Shown: positions 42,851 to 52,598, counted from the first letter of the stretch. The stretch is 64,000 bases of DNA from Thetidibacter halocola (GCF_018224955.1 NZ_JAGTUU010000005.1:124001-188000); one strand, 5' to 3'. The notes: generated by a model not told the origin, from the sequence alone. Program-made: numbers and translations.

Positions 42851-43957
42851 TCAGCCGCGCGCGGCGGCCAGCGCCTTGGGTAGCGCCTCGGCCAGCACGG
42901 CGAGGTCCTCGGCCCGGCCGGCGCTGATGCGGATGCAGCGGTCCTGCGGCGCGACAAAGGGCATCCTGACAAAGACGCCCTCTTCGGCCAGCGCCGCCAG
43001 CACGCGGCGCGCGAACGCGCCGTCCCGCCCGCAATCCACCGCGACGAAATTCGTGGCCGAGGGCAGGGGCGTCAGCCCGTTCGCCTCGGCGATGCGGCCG
43101 ATCCCGGCCTTGGCCTCGGCCACCAGCTGCTGGACCTCTTCCAGCCAGTCCTGGTCCTGCAACGCGGCCAGCGCCCCGGCATAGGCCACCCGGTTCATCG
43201 AGAAATGGTTGCGAATCTTGTCGAAGGCCTTGATGAAGCGCGCATTGCCAAAGGCATAGCCCACCCGCGCCCCGGCCATGCCGTAGCCCTTGGAAAAGGT
43301 GCGGAACCGGATCACGCGGTCATCCTCGATGTCGATCTCGGGGATGGCACCATGTGGCGCGAACTCGACATAGGCCTCGTCCAGCGCCAGCACGCAGCCC
43401 TCGGGCAGGTGGGCCAGCGCCTTCTCGATGGCGTGGCCCGAGTGCCACGATCCCATCGGGTTGTCGGGATTGGCCAGGTAGACCAGCTTGGCGTCCACCT
43501 CAGCCGCCTTGGCGAACAGCGCCCCGAGATCCTCGGCATCGTCACGATAGGGCACCTTGTGGAGCACGCCACCATAGCCCGCGACATGGTAGTTGAACGT
43601 GGGATAGGCCCCGTCCGAGGTCACCACCGCATCCCCCGGCGCCACCAGCAGCCGCACGGTATAGCCCAGCAGCCCGTCGATCCCTTCGCCCAGGACGATG
43701 TTCTGCGGCCCGCAGCCAAGGCTGACGGCCAGCGCATCCTTCAGCTCGGCATGGCTGGGATCGGCATATTTCCAGATCTCGGCCGCCTCGTCCTGCATCG
43801 CCGCCACGGCAAAGGGCGAGGGGCCAAAGACCGACTCGTTCGCCCCCAGCCGCGCCCGGAACTTTTTGCCGCGCGCGCGCTCCTGCACCTCGGGCCCGAC
43901 GAAGGGCACGGTTTCGGGCAGGGATTCGATCAGGGCGGGATATCTGGGTCCGGTCAT
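42851..43957 (-). CDS. hisC: Histidinol-phosphate / aromatic aminotransferase-like protein
   Basis: A 368-residue class I/II PLP aminotransferase. N-terminal L-G-A-N-E-S-x-F-G-P-S, the loop G-E-G-I-D-G-L, N-P-D-N-P-M-G near 163-169, the D-E-A-Y-V-E-F aspartate, and the PLP lysine K223 in F-S-K-G-Y-G-M-A-G. It would catalyse histidinol-phosphate synthesis, or aromatic amino-acid transamination as some HisC paralogues do. It is not next to other his genes. The assignment to hisC proper is tentative. Confidence 0.8.
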   Translation of the reverse strand: MTGPRYPALIESLPETVPFVGPEVQERARGKKFRARLGANESVFGPSPFAVAAMQDEAAEIWKYADPSHAELKDALAVSLGCGPQNIVLGEGIDGLLGYTVRLLVAPGDAVVTSDGAYPTFNYHVAGYGGVLHKVPYRDDAEDLGALFAKAAEVDAKLVYLANPDNPMGSWHSGHAIEKALAHLPEGCVLALDEAYVEFAPHGAIPEIDIEDDRVIRFRTFSKGYGMAGARVGYAFGNARFIKAFDKIRNHFSMNRVAYAGALAALQDQDWLEEVQQLVAEAKAGIGRIAEANGLTPLPSATNFVAVDCGRDGAFARRVLAALAEEGVFVRMPFVAPQDRCIRISAGRAEDLAVLAEALPKALAAARG

Positions 43958-44006
43958 GGAGCGAGTTATGCCAGACCGGGCGAGGCGTTCAAGGGCCGTG
44001 CGCAGG

Positions 44007-44063
44007 CTTCTTCTGGCCGAAAATATCCCGGGGGAGTCCCCGCAGGCGACGGGGGCAGAGCCC
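44007..44063 (+). repeat. Dispersed intergenic hairpin repeat, subtype 1, copy 2
   Basis: It begins CTTCTTCTGGCCGAAAAT, then ATCCCGGGGGAG, and ends in GGGGGCAGAGCCC. It lies between the hisC-like and DUF1992 genes, opposite to their direction. Subtype 1 is shared with 16941-16996, 48690-48755 and 52664-52733. Confidence 0.65.
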
Positions 44064-44072
44064 GCCGCGCGC

Positions 44073-44402
44073 TTACCGCAGGAACCGCCGCCTGGCATCG
44101 CGCGCGATCTCGTAGCGTGTCTGCAAGTCCGCGATCTTCGACATCAGGCGCTTCTTGTCCTCTGCGCCGGTGGCCGCCTGCCACTCGGTCCGCGCCGCGT
44201 CCAGCGCGACCTTCAGCGCGATTTCCTGGGGCAGCGCGCCGGCCTCGGCCATGATGCGGAATCCCACCGCGTCGCCCGGATCGATCAGCGCATCGCCGGG
44301 ACGATAGGGCAGCGGCTTGCCCTCGCCCTCGAGGCCGCGCAGCTTGCCTTCGGCCTCGGCCTTCCTGATCTGTGCTTCGGTCAAACGGGTCCAGTTCGGC
44401 AT
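44073..44402 (-). CDS. DUF1992 (DnaJ-family-domain-associated) protein
   Basis: A 109-residue helical protein. The conserved core K-L-R-G-L-E-G-E-G-K-P-L near 20-31 matches the DUF1992 F-D-N-L-x-G-x-G-K-P-L pattern, with A-G-x-L-P-x-E-I-x-L further on. Members are sometimes labelled DnaJ homologue subfamily C member 28-like. The function is unknown. It is followed on the same strand by hisC-like after the dispersed repeat. Confidence 0.88.
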   Translation of the reverse strand: MPNWTRLTEAQIRKAEAEGKLRGLEGEGKPLPYRPGDALIDPGDAVGFRIMAEAGALPQEIALKVALDAARTEWQAATGAEDKKRLMSKIADLQTRYEIARDARRRFLR

Positions 44403-44416
44403 GCGCCGATCCTACC

Positions 44417-45052
44417 TTATCGCGCCAGAACCGGCGCAGTCCCGATCGTCGCAGGGTCCTGCAGCGCACGGATCACGTAATCCGCCACGTCCGCCCGGCT
44501 GATCATGCCCATGCGCCAGTCCTTCGGCTCTACCATGACGCGGTAATCGCCCGAGGCGCGGTTGTTGGTCAGGATCGTCGGGCGCACCAGTGTCCAGTCG
44601 AGGCGCGAGGCGCGGATGATCTCCTCCTGCCGCGTCTTGTCGCGGTAGGGTTTCGAAAAGATGATCCGGTGTCCGCACCGTTCCGGCCCGGACAGCGCGG
44701 CGCGGCTGTCACCCGCGCCGATCCCGGTGACGGCGATCAGCCGCCTTGGCCCGTTTTTCTCCATCAGGGGCACCAGCGCGGCGGTGGCGGTCGAGAACAG
44801 CGTCACGTCCTGCCACAACATCGCGACGCTTTCGCGGATGCCCAGGGTCATCACCACCGCATCGACCCCGTCGATGGCCTGCCGCAGCACGGCCGCGTCC
44901 GTCGCGTCGCCCGCGAGGGTCTCCAGCCTGTCTCGGGGTTCGATCCGCTCGACGTGGCGCGCCAGCGCCCGCACCGAATGGCCTGCCTCCAGCGCCGCAT
45001 CCACCACCGCGCGTCCGATCCCGCGCGATGCGCCGATCACCAGTATCCTCAT
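44417..45052 (-). CDS. NAD(P)-binding atypical SDR / NmrA-like protein
   Basis: A 211-residue Rossmann protein. N-terminal V-I-G-A-S-R-G-I-G-R-A-V is the dinucleotide loop; D-A-V-V-M-T-L-G near 64-71, I-A-V-T-G-I-G-A-G-D near 106-115, and W-T-L-V-R-P-T near 152-158 match the NAD(P)H-binding (PF13460-type) group. The catalytic Tyr-Lys pair of classical SDRs appears only as K-P-Y-R-D-K, so an oxidoreductase role is uncertain. It ends 14 bases before the DUF1992 start. Confidence 0.85.
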   Translation of the reverse strand: MRILVIGASRGIGRAVVDAALEAGHSVRALARHVERIEPRDRLETLAGDATDAAVLRQAIDGVDAVVMTLGIRESVAMLWQDVTLFSTATAALVPLMEKNGPRRLIAVTGIGAGDSRAALSGPERCGHRIIFSKPYRDKTRQEEIIRASRLDWTLVRPTILTNNRASGDYRVMVEPKDWRMGMISRADVADYVIRALQDPATIGTAPVLAR

Positions 45053-45161
45053 CGCCTACCCCCTTTGCCCGTTCCCGCCGATGGCGAAAGACACCCATAA
45101 CCATAGCTTGACCCGACCGGGTGGACAGGCCAGTTTCCGCCCGAACAAAAAGAGCAGATGC

Positions 45162-46448
45162 ATGGCCCGCAGTCCCGCCCCTTTCGCGCCCTTCGAGTGG
45201 ATGATCGCCTGGCGCTACCTGCGCGCCCGCCGGGCCGAGGGCGGCGTCAGCGTGATGACCTGGATCAGCCTGATCGGAATCACGCTGGCGGTCTTCGCCC
45301 TGATCGCCACGCTGGCCGTGCGCTCGGGCTTCCGGGCGGAATTCGTCGACACGATCCTGGGCGCCAACGCGCACGCCACGGTCTATCACACCCAGCGCAG
45401 CGACGAGTCCGGGCGCAGCACCCGCACCCTGCCGGACCACGATGCCATGGCCGAGCGCGTCCGCGAAGTGCCGGGCGTGATCCGCGTGGCGCCGCTGGTC
45501 AAGGGACAGGTCATGGCCACCGCGAACGGCCGCAACGCGGGCGTCGAGGTCTTCGGCATCGCCGCAGACGACCTTGCCGCGATCCCCCGCGTCGCCGACC
45601 CCGAGACCGGCCGCGGCGAGATTGCCCGGTTCGGTGATGGCGTCGCCATCGGCTCGGGCGTGGCGATGGAACTGGGCGTGGGACTGGGCGACAGCGTCAA
45701 GCTGATCTCGCCCGACGGGGTGCGCACCGCCTTTGGCGTGAGCCCACGGGTGAAGGCCTACGAGGTGACGTATATCTTCACCGCCGGGCGCTATGACATC
45801 GACCGCACCCGCATCTACATGCCCTTTGCCGAGGCGCAGCTCTATTTCAACCGCGAGGGCGTGGCGGACGAACTCGAGGTCATCGTGACCGACCCAGAGG
45901 CGATCGAAGACCTCGTCCGCCCCATCGCCCAGGCGGCGGGCCCCGGTACGCTGATCTGGACCTGGCAGGATTCCTCCAGCGGGTTCCTGCGCGCGCTGGA
46001 CATCGAGGACAACGTGATGTTCGTCATCCTCTCTGTGCTTGTGCTGATCGCCACGATGAACATCGTCTCGGGCCTGATCATGCTGGTCAAGAACAAGGGA
46101 CGCGACATCGGCATCCTGCGCACCATGGGCCTGACCGAGGGCTCGGTCATGCGGGTCTTCTTCATCTGCGGGGCCTTTACCGGCATCCTCGGCACACTTG
46201 CCGGCGTGGTGCTGGGCTGCGTGTTTGCGATCTATATCGACCCGATCTTCGCCACGGTGAACTATCTCTCGGGCGGCGGGGTGTGGGATCCGTCGATCCG
46301 CGGCATCTATGCGCTGCCCGCGAAACTCCAGGCGGGTGACGTGCTGTCGGCAGTCATGCTGTCGCTGGGCCTGTCCTTTGTCGTCACTATATTTCCGGCC
46401 CGCCGCGCAGCGCGAATGAACCCGGTCGAGGCACTGCGCTATGAGTGA
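45162..46448 (+). CDS. lolC: Lipoprotein-releasing system permease (LolC/LolE family)
   Basis: A 428-residue inner-membrane protein that extracts outer-membrane-destined lipoproteins with LolD and hands them to LolA. Four helices (about 35-57, 285-305, 330-355 and 390-410) bracket a large periplasmic domain (about 60-280). [14 protein letters not shown] opens the family N-terminus, and [17 protein letters not shown] closes it. It overlaps lolD by eight bases. Alphaproteobacteria usually have one LolF-type permease fulfilling both LolC and LolE roles, consistent with a single gene here. Confidence 0.93.
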   Translation: MARSPAPFAPFEWMIAWRYLRARRAEGGVSVMTWISLIGITLAVFALIATLAVRSGFRAEFVDTILGANAHATVYHTQRSDESGRSTRTLPDHDAMAERVREVPGVIRVAPLVKGQVMATANGRNAGVEVFGIAADDLAAIPRVADPETGRGEIARFGDGVAIGSGVAMELGVGLGDSVKLISPDGVRTAFGVSPRVKAYEVTYIFTAGRYDIDRTRIYMPFAEAQLYFNREGVADELEVIVTDPEAIEDLVRPIAQAAGPGTLIWTWQDSSSGFLRALDIEDNVMFVILSVLVLIATMNIVSGLIMLVKNKGRDIGILRTMGLTEGSVMRVFFICGAFTGILGTLAGVVLGCVFAIYIDPIFATVNYLSGGGVWDPSIRGIYALPAKLQAGDVLSAVMLSLGLSFVVTIFPARRAARMNPVEALRYE

Positions 46449-47124
46449 TCCGATCCTCCGCCTCTCAGGCATCGAAAAGGTCTACAAGCGTGGAAAACCC
46501 GGCGAGGTGCAGGTGCTGCGCGGCGCGAGCCTCTCCATCGCACGGGGCGAGGTGGTGGCGCTGGTCGCGCCCTCGGGTGCGGGCAAGTCAACGCTGCTGC
46601 ATATCGCGGGCCTGCTGGACCAGCCCGATGCAGGGACTGTCGAGATCGGCGGCGAGGCGATGCAGGATCGCTCCGACCGCCGCCGCACCGCCGTGCGGCG
46701 CGCCGATGTGGGCTTTGTCTACCAGTTTCACCACCTGCTGCCCGAGTTCACCGCGCTGGAGAACATCGTGCTGCCGCAGCTTGCCAACGGTGCGTCCAGG
46801 GCCGAGGCCGAGGCGAGGGCCAAGGGTCTGCTGGACAGCGTGGGTCTGTCGGATCGTGCCGATCACCGCCCCGCAGCCCTGTCGGGGGGCGAGCAGCAAC
46901 GCGTCGCCTTCTGCCGGGCGATGGCCAACGCGCCGCGCCTGCTGCTGGCGGACGAGCCCACCGGCAACCTCGACCCCGAAACCTCCGAACGGGTCTTTGC
47001 CGTGCTGCTGGACCTCGTGCGCGACACCGGGCTTTCGGCGGTCATCGCCACACACAATCTCGAACTGGCCGCGCGGATGGACCGCCGGGTGCGGCTTGAA
47101 GCAGGGAAACTGCACCCGGTCTGA
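46441..47124 (+). CDS. lolD: Lipoprotein-releasing system ATPase LolD
   Basis: A 227-residue cytoplasmic ABC ATPase of the MacB/LolD type. Walker A is A-P-S-G-A-G-K-S-T, the Q-loop reads [16 protein letters not shown] (the LolD-typical pattern), the signature is [10 protein letters not shown], and Walker B is [12 protein letters not shown]. Its start is inside the 3' end of lolC. It energises lipoprotein release. Confidence 0.95.
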   Translation: MSDPILRLSGIEKVYKRGKPGEVQVLRGASLSIARGEVVALVAPSGAGKSTLLHIAGLLDQPDAGTVEIGGEAMQDRSDRRRTAVRRADVGFVYQFHHLLPEFTALENIVLPQLANGASRAEAEARAKGLLDSVGLSDRADHRPAALSGGEQQRVAFCRAMANAPRLLLADEPTGNLDPETSERVFAVLLDLVRDTGLSAVIATHNLELAARMDRRVRLEAGKLHPV

Positions 47125-47133
47125 GTGGCTTTC

Positions 47134-47862
47134 CTACAGAACCCGCGACAGAAACGCCCGCGTCCGCGCCTCGCGCGGATGGCCCAGCACCTGTTCCGGT
47201 GGTCCCATCTCGACGATGCGCCCGCCGTCGAGGAAACAGACCCGGTCCGCGACCTCTCGCGCAAAGGCCATCTCGTGCGTTGCCAGCACCATCGTCATGC
47301 CCTCGTCGCGCAAGGAGCGAAGCACGTCCAGCACCTCGCCCACCAGTTCGGGGTCGAGCGCGCTGGTGATCTCGTCGAACAGCATGATCTGCGGCTGCAT
47401 CGCCAACGCCCGGATGATCGCCACCCGCTGCTGTTGCCCGCCGGACAGCTGGTCTGGATAATGCTCCATCCGATCGGCAAGGCCGAAGCGCGAAAACAGC
47501 GCCTCGGCGCTAGGGCGGGCCTGCTCGCGGCTCTGGCCCCGGACCCGGCGGGGCGCCAGCAGCACGTTCTCGACCGCCGTCATGTGCGGAAAGAGGTTGT
47601 ATTGCTGGAACACGATGCCGATGCGCTGGCGGATCGGCTGCGGGTCGAGGCCGGGCTCGGAAATGTCGACCCCCTCCAGCCATATCCGGCCGTCATCGAC
47701 CGGCTCCAGCAGGTTCATCAGCCGCAAGAGCGTGGATTTGCCCGAGCCCGAGGCGCCGATCAGGCAGACCATCTCTCCGGCGCCGATCTCGAGATCGACA
47801 CCCCGGATCACCGCGTTGCCGCCGAACGCCTTCTGCACCTGTTCCAGCCGCAGCAGGCTCAT
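47134..47862 (-). CDS. Polar amino-acid ABC importer, ATP-binding protein
   Basis: A 242-residue ATPase of the GlnQ/HisP family. Walker A is G-A-S-G-S-G-K-S-T, the signature is [11 protein letters not shown], and Walker B is [15 protein letters not shown]. The E-I-T-S form is a slight variant of the usual E-P-T-S and is seen in other family members. It is the last gene of a minus-strand run; its start overlaps the permease stop by four bases. Confidence 0.92.
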   Translation of the reverse strand: MSLLRLEQVQKAFGGNAVIRGVDLEIGAGEMVCLIGASGSGKSTLLRLMNLLEPVDDGRIWLEGVDISEPGLDPQPIRQRIGIVFQQYNLFPHMTAVENVLLAPRRVRGQSREQARPSAEALFSRFGLADRMEHYPDQLSGGQQQRVAIIRALAMQPQIMLFDEITSALDPELVGEVLDVLRSLRDEGMTMVLATHEMAFAREVADRVCFLDGGRIVEMGPPEQVLGHPREARTRAFLSRVL

Positions 47863-48674
47863 GTCCGGCGCCGCCTTTCGCGGTTCATCAGGTGATCGGC
47901 GTAGCGCGTGGCCGGGATGGTGATGGCGAGAAAGATCAGCGCCGCGCCGACATAGGGCGTGAAATTGGCCAGCAGGGACTTGTAGACGCCGGCCTGGCGA
48001 AAGATCTCGACCGGGCCGATGAAGGACAGCAGCGCCACGTCCTTTTGCAAGGCGATGAACAGGTTCATGTTGGCCGGCACCACCCGGCGCAGCGCCTGCG
48101 GCAGGATCACGTAGCGCATCGTGTCGGACTGGCTGAGGCCCAGCGACAGGGCGGCGGCGCGCTGGCTGTCATGCACCGATTCGATGCCGGACCGGATCAC
48201 CTCGGCCACGTAGGCGGCATAAACGAGAATCAGCGCGAGGCTGCCCCAGAGATAGGGCGAGTTCCATGGTCGCGGCAGGCCGAGACCTGGAATGCCGAAG
48301 CCGATCAGGTAGATCACCAGGATCACCGGCAGGCCCCGGAAAATGTCGGTATAGACCACTGCCGCCAGCCGCAGCGGGTAGAGCGCGGGGCTGCGCAGGT
48401 CGCGCAGCAGCGCCACCAGCAGGCCCAGCGCGGCGATCAGCGGCGCGCACCAGGCGAAGATCGCCACGTCGAGCAGGAAGGCCTCGAGCAGGCCGGGGAA
48501 GGTGCGGGCGAAGACCTCGGGGTTGAAGAAGCTGCGCTTGACCGCCTCCCAGCCAGGCGCCATCGGGATCAGCACGATCAATGCCAGCAGCACGCCCGCC
48601 GTCGATGCGGCGGCGATGGTGCTGGCCCGGCGGCGTTGACGCGCCTCGAAGATCTGGCGTCTGGTCTGGGTCAT
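47859..48674 (-). CDS. Polar amino-acid ABC importer, permease
   Basis: A 271-residue inner-membrane permease. About six helices; the first (about 18-37) follows a basic N-terminus. The EAA-loop reads [27 protein letters not shown] (about 180-205), typical of the HisMQ family. Only one permease gene is present, so the pore is probably a homodimer. Substrate is most likely a polar amino acid. Confidence 0.9.
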   Translation of the reverse strand: MTQTRRQIFEARQRRRASTIAAASTAGVLLALIVLIPMAPGWEAVKRSFFNPEVFARTFPGLLEAFLLDVAIFAWCAPLIAALGLLVALLRDLRSPALYPLRLAAVVYTDIFRGLPVILVIYLIGFGIPGLGLPRPWNSPYLWGSLALILVYAAYVAEVIRSGIESVHDSQRAAALSLGLSQSDTMRYVILPQALRRVVPANMNLFIALQKDVALLSFIGPVEIFRQAGVYKSLLANFTPYVGAALIFLAITIPATRYADHLMNRERRRRT

Positions 48675-48689
48675 GGCGTGGTCGGGGCA

Positions 48690-48755
48690 GGGGGGCGCTG
48701 CCCCCTCTGCTCCTGCGGAGCAGTCACCCCCGGGATGGTTGCCGCCAGAAGAAGG
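48690..48755 (-). repeat. Dispersed intergenic hairpin repeat, subtype 1, copy 3
   Basis: On the minus strand it begins CTTCTTCTGGCGGCAACC, continues ATCCCGGGGG, carries an inner CTGCTCC-GCA-GGAGCAG hairpin, and ends GGGGGCAGCGCCCCC. It fills the 86-base space between the binding-protein and permease genes of the importer, where it may lower transcript levels or stabilise the upstream message. Confidence 0.65.
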
Positions 48756-48760
48756 CCCGG

Positions 48761-49576
48761 TCACTGGATCAGCGGAACGCCGGTAGTGGCCTGAAGCCAT
48801 TCGGCCTCGATCTCGGCCAGCTTGCCGCTTTCCGTCAGGCTTGCCAGCGCCGCGTCGACACAGGGCTTCAGCGCGCTGCCCTCTTCCATCAGCATGCCGA
48901 ACTGGTCCGGGTTCTGGCTGCGCTCGGGCGGGAACTGCCCCAGGATGACGCCGCCATCGACCACGACTGCCGCGAGGTAGAGCGCGGTGGGCAGGTCGAA
49001 GAGCGCCGCGTCGATCTGGCCCGCCTGCATCGCGGCCGTCACGTCGGCATTGTCGCCGTAGAGCAACGGATCGCTTGCGGGCTGGATCAGCTCGGCCAGC
49101 ATGGGCACGGCGGTGGTGTTGGCATCCGCCCCCCATTTCAGCGCGCGCAGGGACTCGATCGTGGGCGTGGCGCCCGCGTCGACCACTCCCTGGGTGGTGA
49201 GGACGGCCATCGCGGAGGTGTAGTAGGGGGCCGAGAAATCGACCATCTTCTCGCGGTCCTCGGTGATCGAATATTGCTGAAGGTTGAAATCGAAATCCTT
49301 GGCGCCGGGCTGGATCGCCTGGTCGAAGCTGGTGCGCACCCAGTCGACCTGGTCGGCGGCAAAGCCCATCTCGGCCGCCACGGCATAGGCAACCGCGGCC
49401 TCGAAGCCCTGGCCGCTTTCGGGGGCGTCGTCCATCACCCATGGGTAATAGGCGGGGTTGCCGGTGGCGACGGTCAGGCGGCCTTCGGTCAGGGTCTTGC
49501 CGGAGGCGCAGTCGTCCTGTGCGGCGGCGGGCAGGGCCAGCGCGATCAGCGCGGCGGTCGTGGTCCAGAGTTTCAT
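48761..49576 (-). CDS. Polar amino-acid ABC importer, periplasmic binding protein
   Basis: A 271-residue type II periplasmic-binding protein. Signal peptide cleaved after P-A-A-A near 19, then L-T-V-A-T-G-N-P-A-Y-Y-P-W-V, G-F-E-A-A-V-A-Y-A-V-A, and D-F-D-F-N-L-Q-Q-Y-S-I-T-x-x-R in the ligand hinge. The Asp/Glu-rich binding region would suit a basic or polar amino acid. It follows two saccharopine-dehydrogenase-family genes on the same strand, pointing to lysine or a related compound. Confidence 0.9.
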   Translation of the reverse strand: MKLWTTTAALIALALPAAAQDDCASGKTLTEGRLTVATGNPAYYPWVMDDAPESGQGFEAAVAYAVAAEMGFAADQVDWVRTSFDQAIQPGAKDFDFNLQQYSITEDREKMVDFSAPYYTSAMAVLTTQGVVDAGATPTIESLRALKWGADANTTAVPMLAELIQPASDPLLYGDNADVTAAMQAGQIDAALFDLPTALYLAAVVVDGGVILGQFPPERSQNPDQFGMLMEEGSALKPCVDAALASLTESGKLAEIEAEWLQATTGVPLIQ

Positions 49577-49712
49577 CGGGGTCTCCCTGTCTCCTGTTCT
49601 GCGGCAAGGATTAAGGCCCGCGCACGGCTTGTCCAGAGTGCGCGCGCGTGGCTGGGCGTTCTGCCTGCCGCAGGTGGTCACGGGGCGGGCGGTCTGCGCG
49701 TCCGGGTGCCGT

Positions 49713-50840
49713 TCAAAGGTGGTCGACCAGGGCCATGCGCTGCGCCAACACGCCGACCTCGCCCAGCCAGCGTTTGACCAGTCGGGGATCGTCGCTGGCC
49801 GCCTGAACGCCGGCGGGCAGGGCGCGCTCCAGCACCGCCTCCACCGCCAGCGAGACCGGCACCGACACCAGCCGCGCCATGGCAGAGCCGCGCGCGTCGC
49901 CCCAGGCGTCCAGCACCCAGGTCTTGTGCCAGACAGACCGCCCGTCGCGCTCGGCCTTGAGCGAGACGCAAAGAACCACGCGGTCCGGCTCTCCGGGCGC
50001 ATAGGCGTTGTCGCGCAGCAGGTCCGCCGCCATCTCTGCGAGTCGCGCGTCCGAGGCCTCGCCCACCTCTGCGAAGATGTCTTTCCACGCCTCGGCCCAG
50101 CCGTTCAGGCGCAGCGTGCCGCGCACGAAATCCGACACCTTCCAGTCGGGGCCAAAGCCGTATTGCGCCATGAAAGGGATCGAATCGCGGTTCGGATAGA
50201 CCTCGAAGGTCTCTGGCGGGTCCAGCGGCGCGTCGTGGCGTGACAGCGCGTCCCACGGGCGAGACACCTGCAACTCGCTGAAATGCCGGATCGACCGCGA
50301 GGGCGAGCGCAGCGCCTTCAGCACGCCGACCGGCGCCCAGCTGAACTTGTAGCGAAAGGCGTTGGCCTGTTTCGGCACGCCGCCGCAATAGGAGGTAAAG
50401 CTGACCGTGTTGGCCTTGTCGAATTCGGGCGCGGCCTTGTAGGCGGCGACCAGGTCATGCGCCATCAGGTGGTCGATGCCGGGGTCGAGCCCGACCTCGT
50501 TTACCAGCCGCAGATCCGCCGCGCGCGCGGTGCTGTCCAGCGCGCGCATCTCGGGCGCGATATAGCTGCTGGATACGAAATGCGCGCCCTTGCCGATGGC
50601 CATTTCGGCCAGCGGAACGTGCCAGTCACCGGGCAGCATCGACACGATCACGTCGCCGGGATGCAGTGCCGCCCGCAGCGCCTCGGGGTCGAAGGCCCGG
50701 ATGTCGGATGCCAGGTCGCCCACGGCCGCGCGGGCCTTGTCCACCGTCCGGTTCCAAACCGTGACGGAATGCCCATCCGCGATCAGCCGCCGGAGGCCCG
50801 GGACAGAGGACAGGCCGGTGCCACACCAATGGATCGTCAT
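49713..50840 (-). CDS. Saccharopine dehydrogenase-family protein (glutamate-forming type)
   Basis: A 375-residue Rossmann enzyme. N-terminal I-H-W-C-G-T-G-L-S-S-V-P-G-L is a somewhat altered dinucleotide loop; E-V-G-L-D-P-G-I-D-H-L-M-A-H near 155-168 is the saccharopine reductase hallmark, followed by S-Y-C-G-G-V-P. Together with the adjoining lysine-forming enzyme it would convert lysine plus 2-oxoglutarate to aminoadipate semialdehyde and glutamate. The start overlaps the upstream gene by four bases, implying coupled translation. Confidence 0.87.
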   Translation of the reverse strand: MTIHWCGTGLSSVPGLRRLIADGHSVTVWNRTVDKARAAVGDLASDIRAFDPEALRAALHPGDVIVSMLPGDWHVPLAEMAIGKGAHFVSSSYIAPEMRALDSTARAADLRLVNEVGLDPGIDHLMAHDLVAAYKAAPEFDKANTVSFTSYCGGVPKQANAFRYKFSWAPVGVLKALRSPSRSIRHFSELQVSRPWDALSRHDAPLDPPETFEVYPNRDSIPFMAQYGFGPDWKVSDFVRGTLRLNGWAEAWKDIFAEVGEASDARLAEMAADLLRDNAYAPGEPDRVVLCVSLKAERDGRSVWHKTWVLDAWGDARGSAMARLVSVPVSLAVEAVLERALPAGVQAASDDPRLVKRWLGEVGVLAQRMALVDHL

Positions 50841-51889
50841 GCGTTCACCTCGGGTCTGTGTTGCAGGTAGGTCTGCTGCGCCCGGCCCCAGACTCCCGCA
50901 TCCAGCGCGTCCAGCGCCTCCAGGTGCGGCAGCAACTGGGATGCGAAATCGTCCGACGATTCGCGGGGCAGCAGCGAGGGCAGGTTGTCGATCGCCATCA
51001 CGTCCAGCGGCGGCGCACTGGCCACGCGTATCACCGGCGCGTCCCATGTGGTGACGCGGTCATAGACCGGCACCGGGTTGAAGGCGCTGTCGGGGTCGCA
51101 GGCGATGTCGCCGATGGCGGTCAGGCGGCGCGGGCGGACCCCCGCATCGGCGGGGACAAAGACCGGGCAGCCGGGCCGCGCCAGGATGCAGTTGAAGAAC
51201 AGGTCATGCGCCAGAACCTCGGGGAAGGGGCCGCCATGCGCGGTCTCGGCCATGTCCCAGCCGGTCACGTCCACGCCGACCGCCCGGCACAGGTCGGCGG
51301 CACCGGTGCCGACGCGGCCCAGCGCGCCGATGACCAGCGCGTCGGGGCGATTCGGGCCCAGCGCGGCGGCCACGTCGGCGCGCATCGCCGCCGCATCCTC
51401 CCAGACCGTCACCGGTGGGCAGGTGCCGCCCGCCTGCTGCGCCGCCCAGGCCAGCACCGTGACCGCCGCCCCGGCATAGCCCGCCCAATAGCCGAAGGCC
51501 GCCACGCGCCGCCCGGCCTCGTCCACGAGGTATTCGAGGTCATAAAGCGTGCCACCGCCGGCCGCAAAGCGCCGCAGCAGGCGTTGTCCGGCGGGCTGCC
51601 CCTTGAAGGCATGGCCGAACATGATGTGCCGGTGGCGCAGCGGAGTCCCGTCCTCGGGCAGTTCCTTGAGGCCGAATACGATGGCGTCGCCGGGCGCGTC
51701 GCGCCACGATCCCTCAGACGCGATCGCTGCGCCTGCGTGGGCGAAATCGGCGGCGGGGACGATCCGGGTCGCGCTGTCCTCGACCGTCACGGCAAAGCCT
51801 TTGGCCACCAGCCGCGCCGCGCCCTCGGGGGTGATGCCGACGCGGCGTTCGTTCGGGCGGGATTCGGCCCGGACCCAGAGATGCACCAT
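50837..51889 (-). CDS. Saccharopine dehydrogenase (NAD+, L-lysine-forming)-like protein
   Basis: A 350-residue enzyme of the alanine dehydrogenase/PNT superfamily, LYS1-like. L-W-V-R-A-E-S-R-P-N-E-R-R-V-G-I-T-P at the N-terminus and F-K-G-Q, Y-D-L-E-Y-L-V-D-E-A-G-R-R near 115 match the family; the nucleotide loop is V-I-G-A-L-G-R-V-G-T-G-A near 187. In bacteria a monofunctional enzyme of this kind acts in the degradative direction as lysine-ketoglutarate reductase. It is the first gene of a five-gene minus-strand run ending with an amino-acid importer. Confidence 0.88.
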   Translation of the reverse strand: MVHLWVRAESRPNERRVGITPEGAARLVAKGFAVTVEDSATRIVPAADFAHAGAAIASEGSWRDAPGDAIVFGLKELPEDGTPLRHRHIMFGHAFKGQPAGQRLLRRFAAGGGTLYDLEYLVDEAGRRVAAFGYWAGYAGAAVTVLAWAAQQAGGTCPPVTVWEDAAAMRADVAAALGPNRPDALVIGALGRVGTGAADLCRAVGVDVTGWDMAETAHGGPFPEVLAHDLFFNCILARPGCPVFVPADAGVRPRRLTAIGDIACDPDSAFNPVPVYDRVTTWDAPVIRVASAPPLDVMAIDNLPSLLPRESSDDFASQLLPHLEALDALDAGVWGRAQQTYLQHRPEVNA

Positions 51890-51938
51890 GATCCTGTCCT
51901 CCTGTCCTCCGGCCAGGCTAGCGCGCCGGGGCGTGGGC

Positions 51939-52598
51939 TTAAAGATGGCTGCGCGCGTGCTGCCGGTCCGGCGTGTCCAGATGCGGCAGAGCGTTGAACT
52001 GCGTCATCGCCAGCCCCGTCGGCAGCGGTTGCAGCCGGTGGACAGAGCTGTTCTCGATCGCAAGGCAGAGATGCGCCATCGTCTGCAGGTCGAGCCCCAT
52101 GACCAACCGCATCGCCATGCCGATCAACCCGCCGCTTGTCACCACCAGCGCGCGACCCTGTCCGGCGGCGATCTCGCGGATCGCATCGTCGACGCGGCGT
52201 TCGAATGAGTCGAAGCTTTCCGGCACCCCGTCCAGCCGCCCCTCCTGCCAGTGGCGGAACAGCATCGGCAGGTGCGAGACGAATCCCTCGCGGTCGACGG
52301 GAACAGGGATGCCGTGCTGCTCGGCCATGGCCTGGGCCATGGTGAAATATTCCAGCTCGTTCAGGCGCTCGTCGCGCACCGGCTCGGCCGCGCAATCGGC
52401 GGCGATGGCCTCGGTGGTCTCCAGGTGCCGGCGCAGCGTGCCGGTATGAACGCGGGCAAAGACATCGCCGGCAGAACGGAAATACGCGCCCAGCCAGCGC
52501 GATTGCTGCCAGCCAAGATCGCTCAGCCGGTCATAGCCGCCCTCGTCTCGGGCAGCGGAATTGGCCTGGCCGTGGCGGACGAGTGTGACGAATGACAT
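51939..52598 (-). CDS. Histidine phosphatase (phosphoglycerate-mutase-like) protein
   Basis: A 219-residue protein of the histidine phosphatase superfamily. N-terminal T-L-V-R-H-G-Q-A-N has the catalytic His (RHG motif); H-T-G-T-L-R-R-H-L-E-T-T near 50-61 and the second His region V-V-T-S-G-G-L-I-G near 150. The usual V-x-H-G/S-x of the second catalytic His is V-V-T-S-G-G here, so that His is absent and activity may be altered. No clear substrate. Confidence 0.82.
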   Translation of the reverse strand: MSFVTLVRHGQANSAARDEGGYDRLSDLGWQQSRWLGAYFRSAGDVFARVHTGTLRRHLETTEAIAADCAAEPVRDERLNELEYFTMAQAMAEQHGIPVPVDREGFVSHLPMLFRHWQEGRLDGVPESFDSFERRVDDAIREIAAGQGRALVVTSGGLIGMAMRLVMGLDLQTMAHLCLAIENSSVHRLQPLPTGLAMTQFNALPHLDTPDRQHARSHL

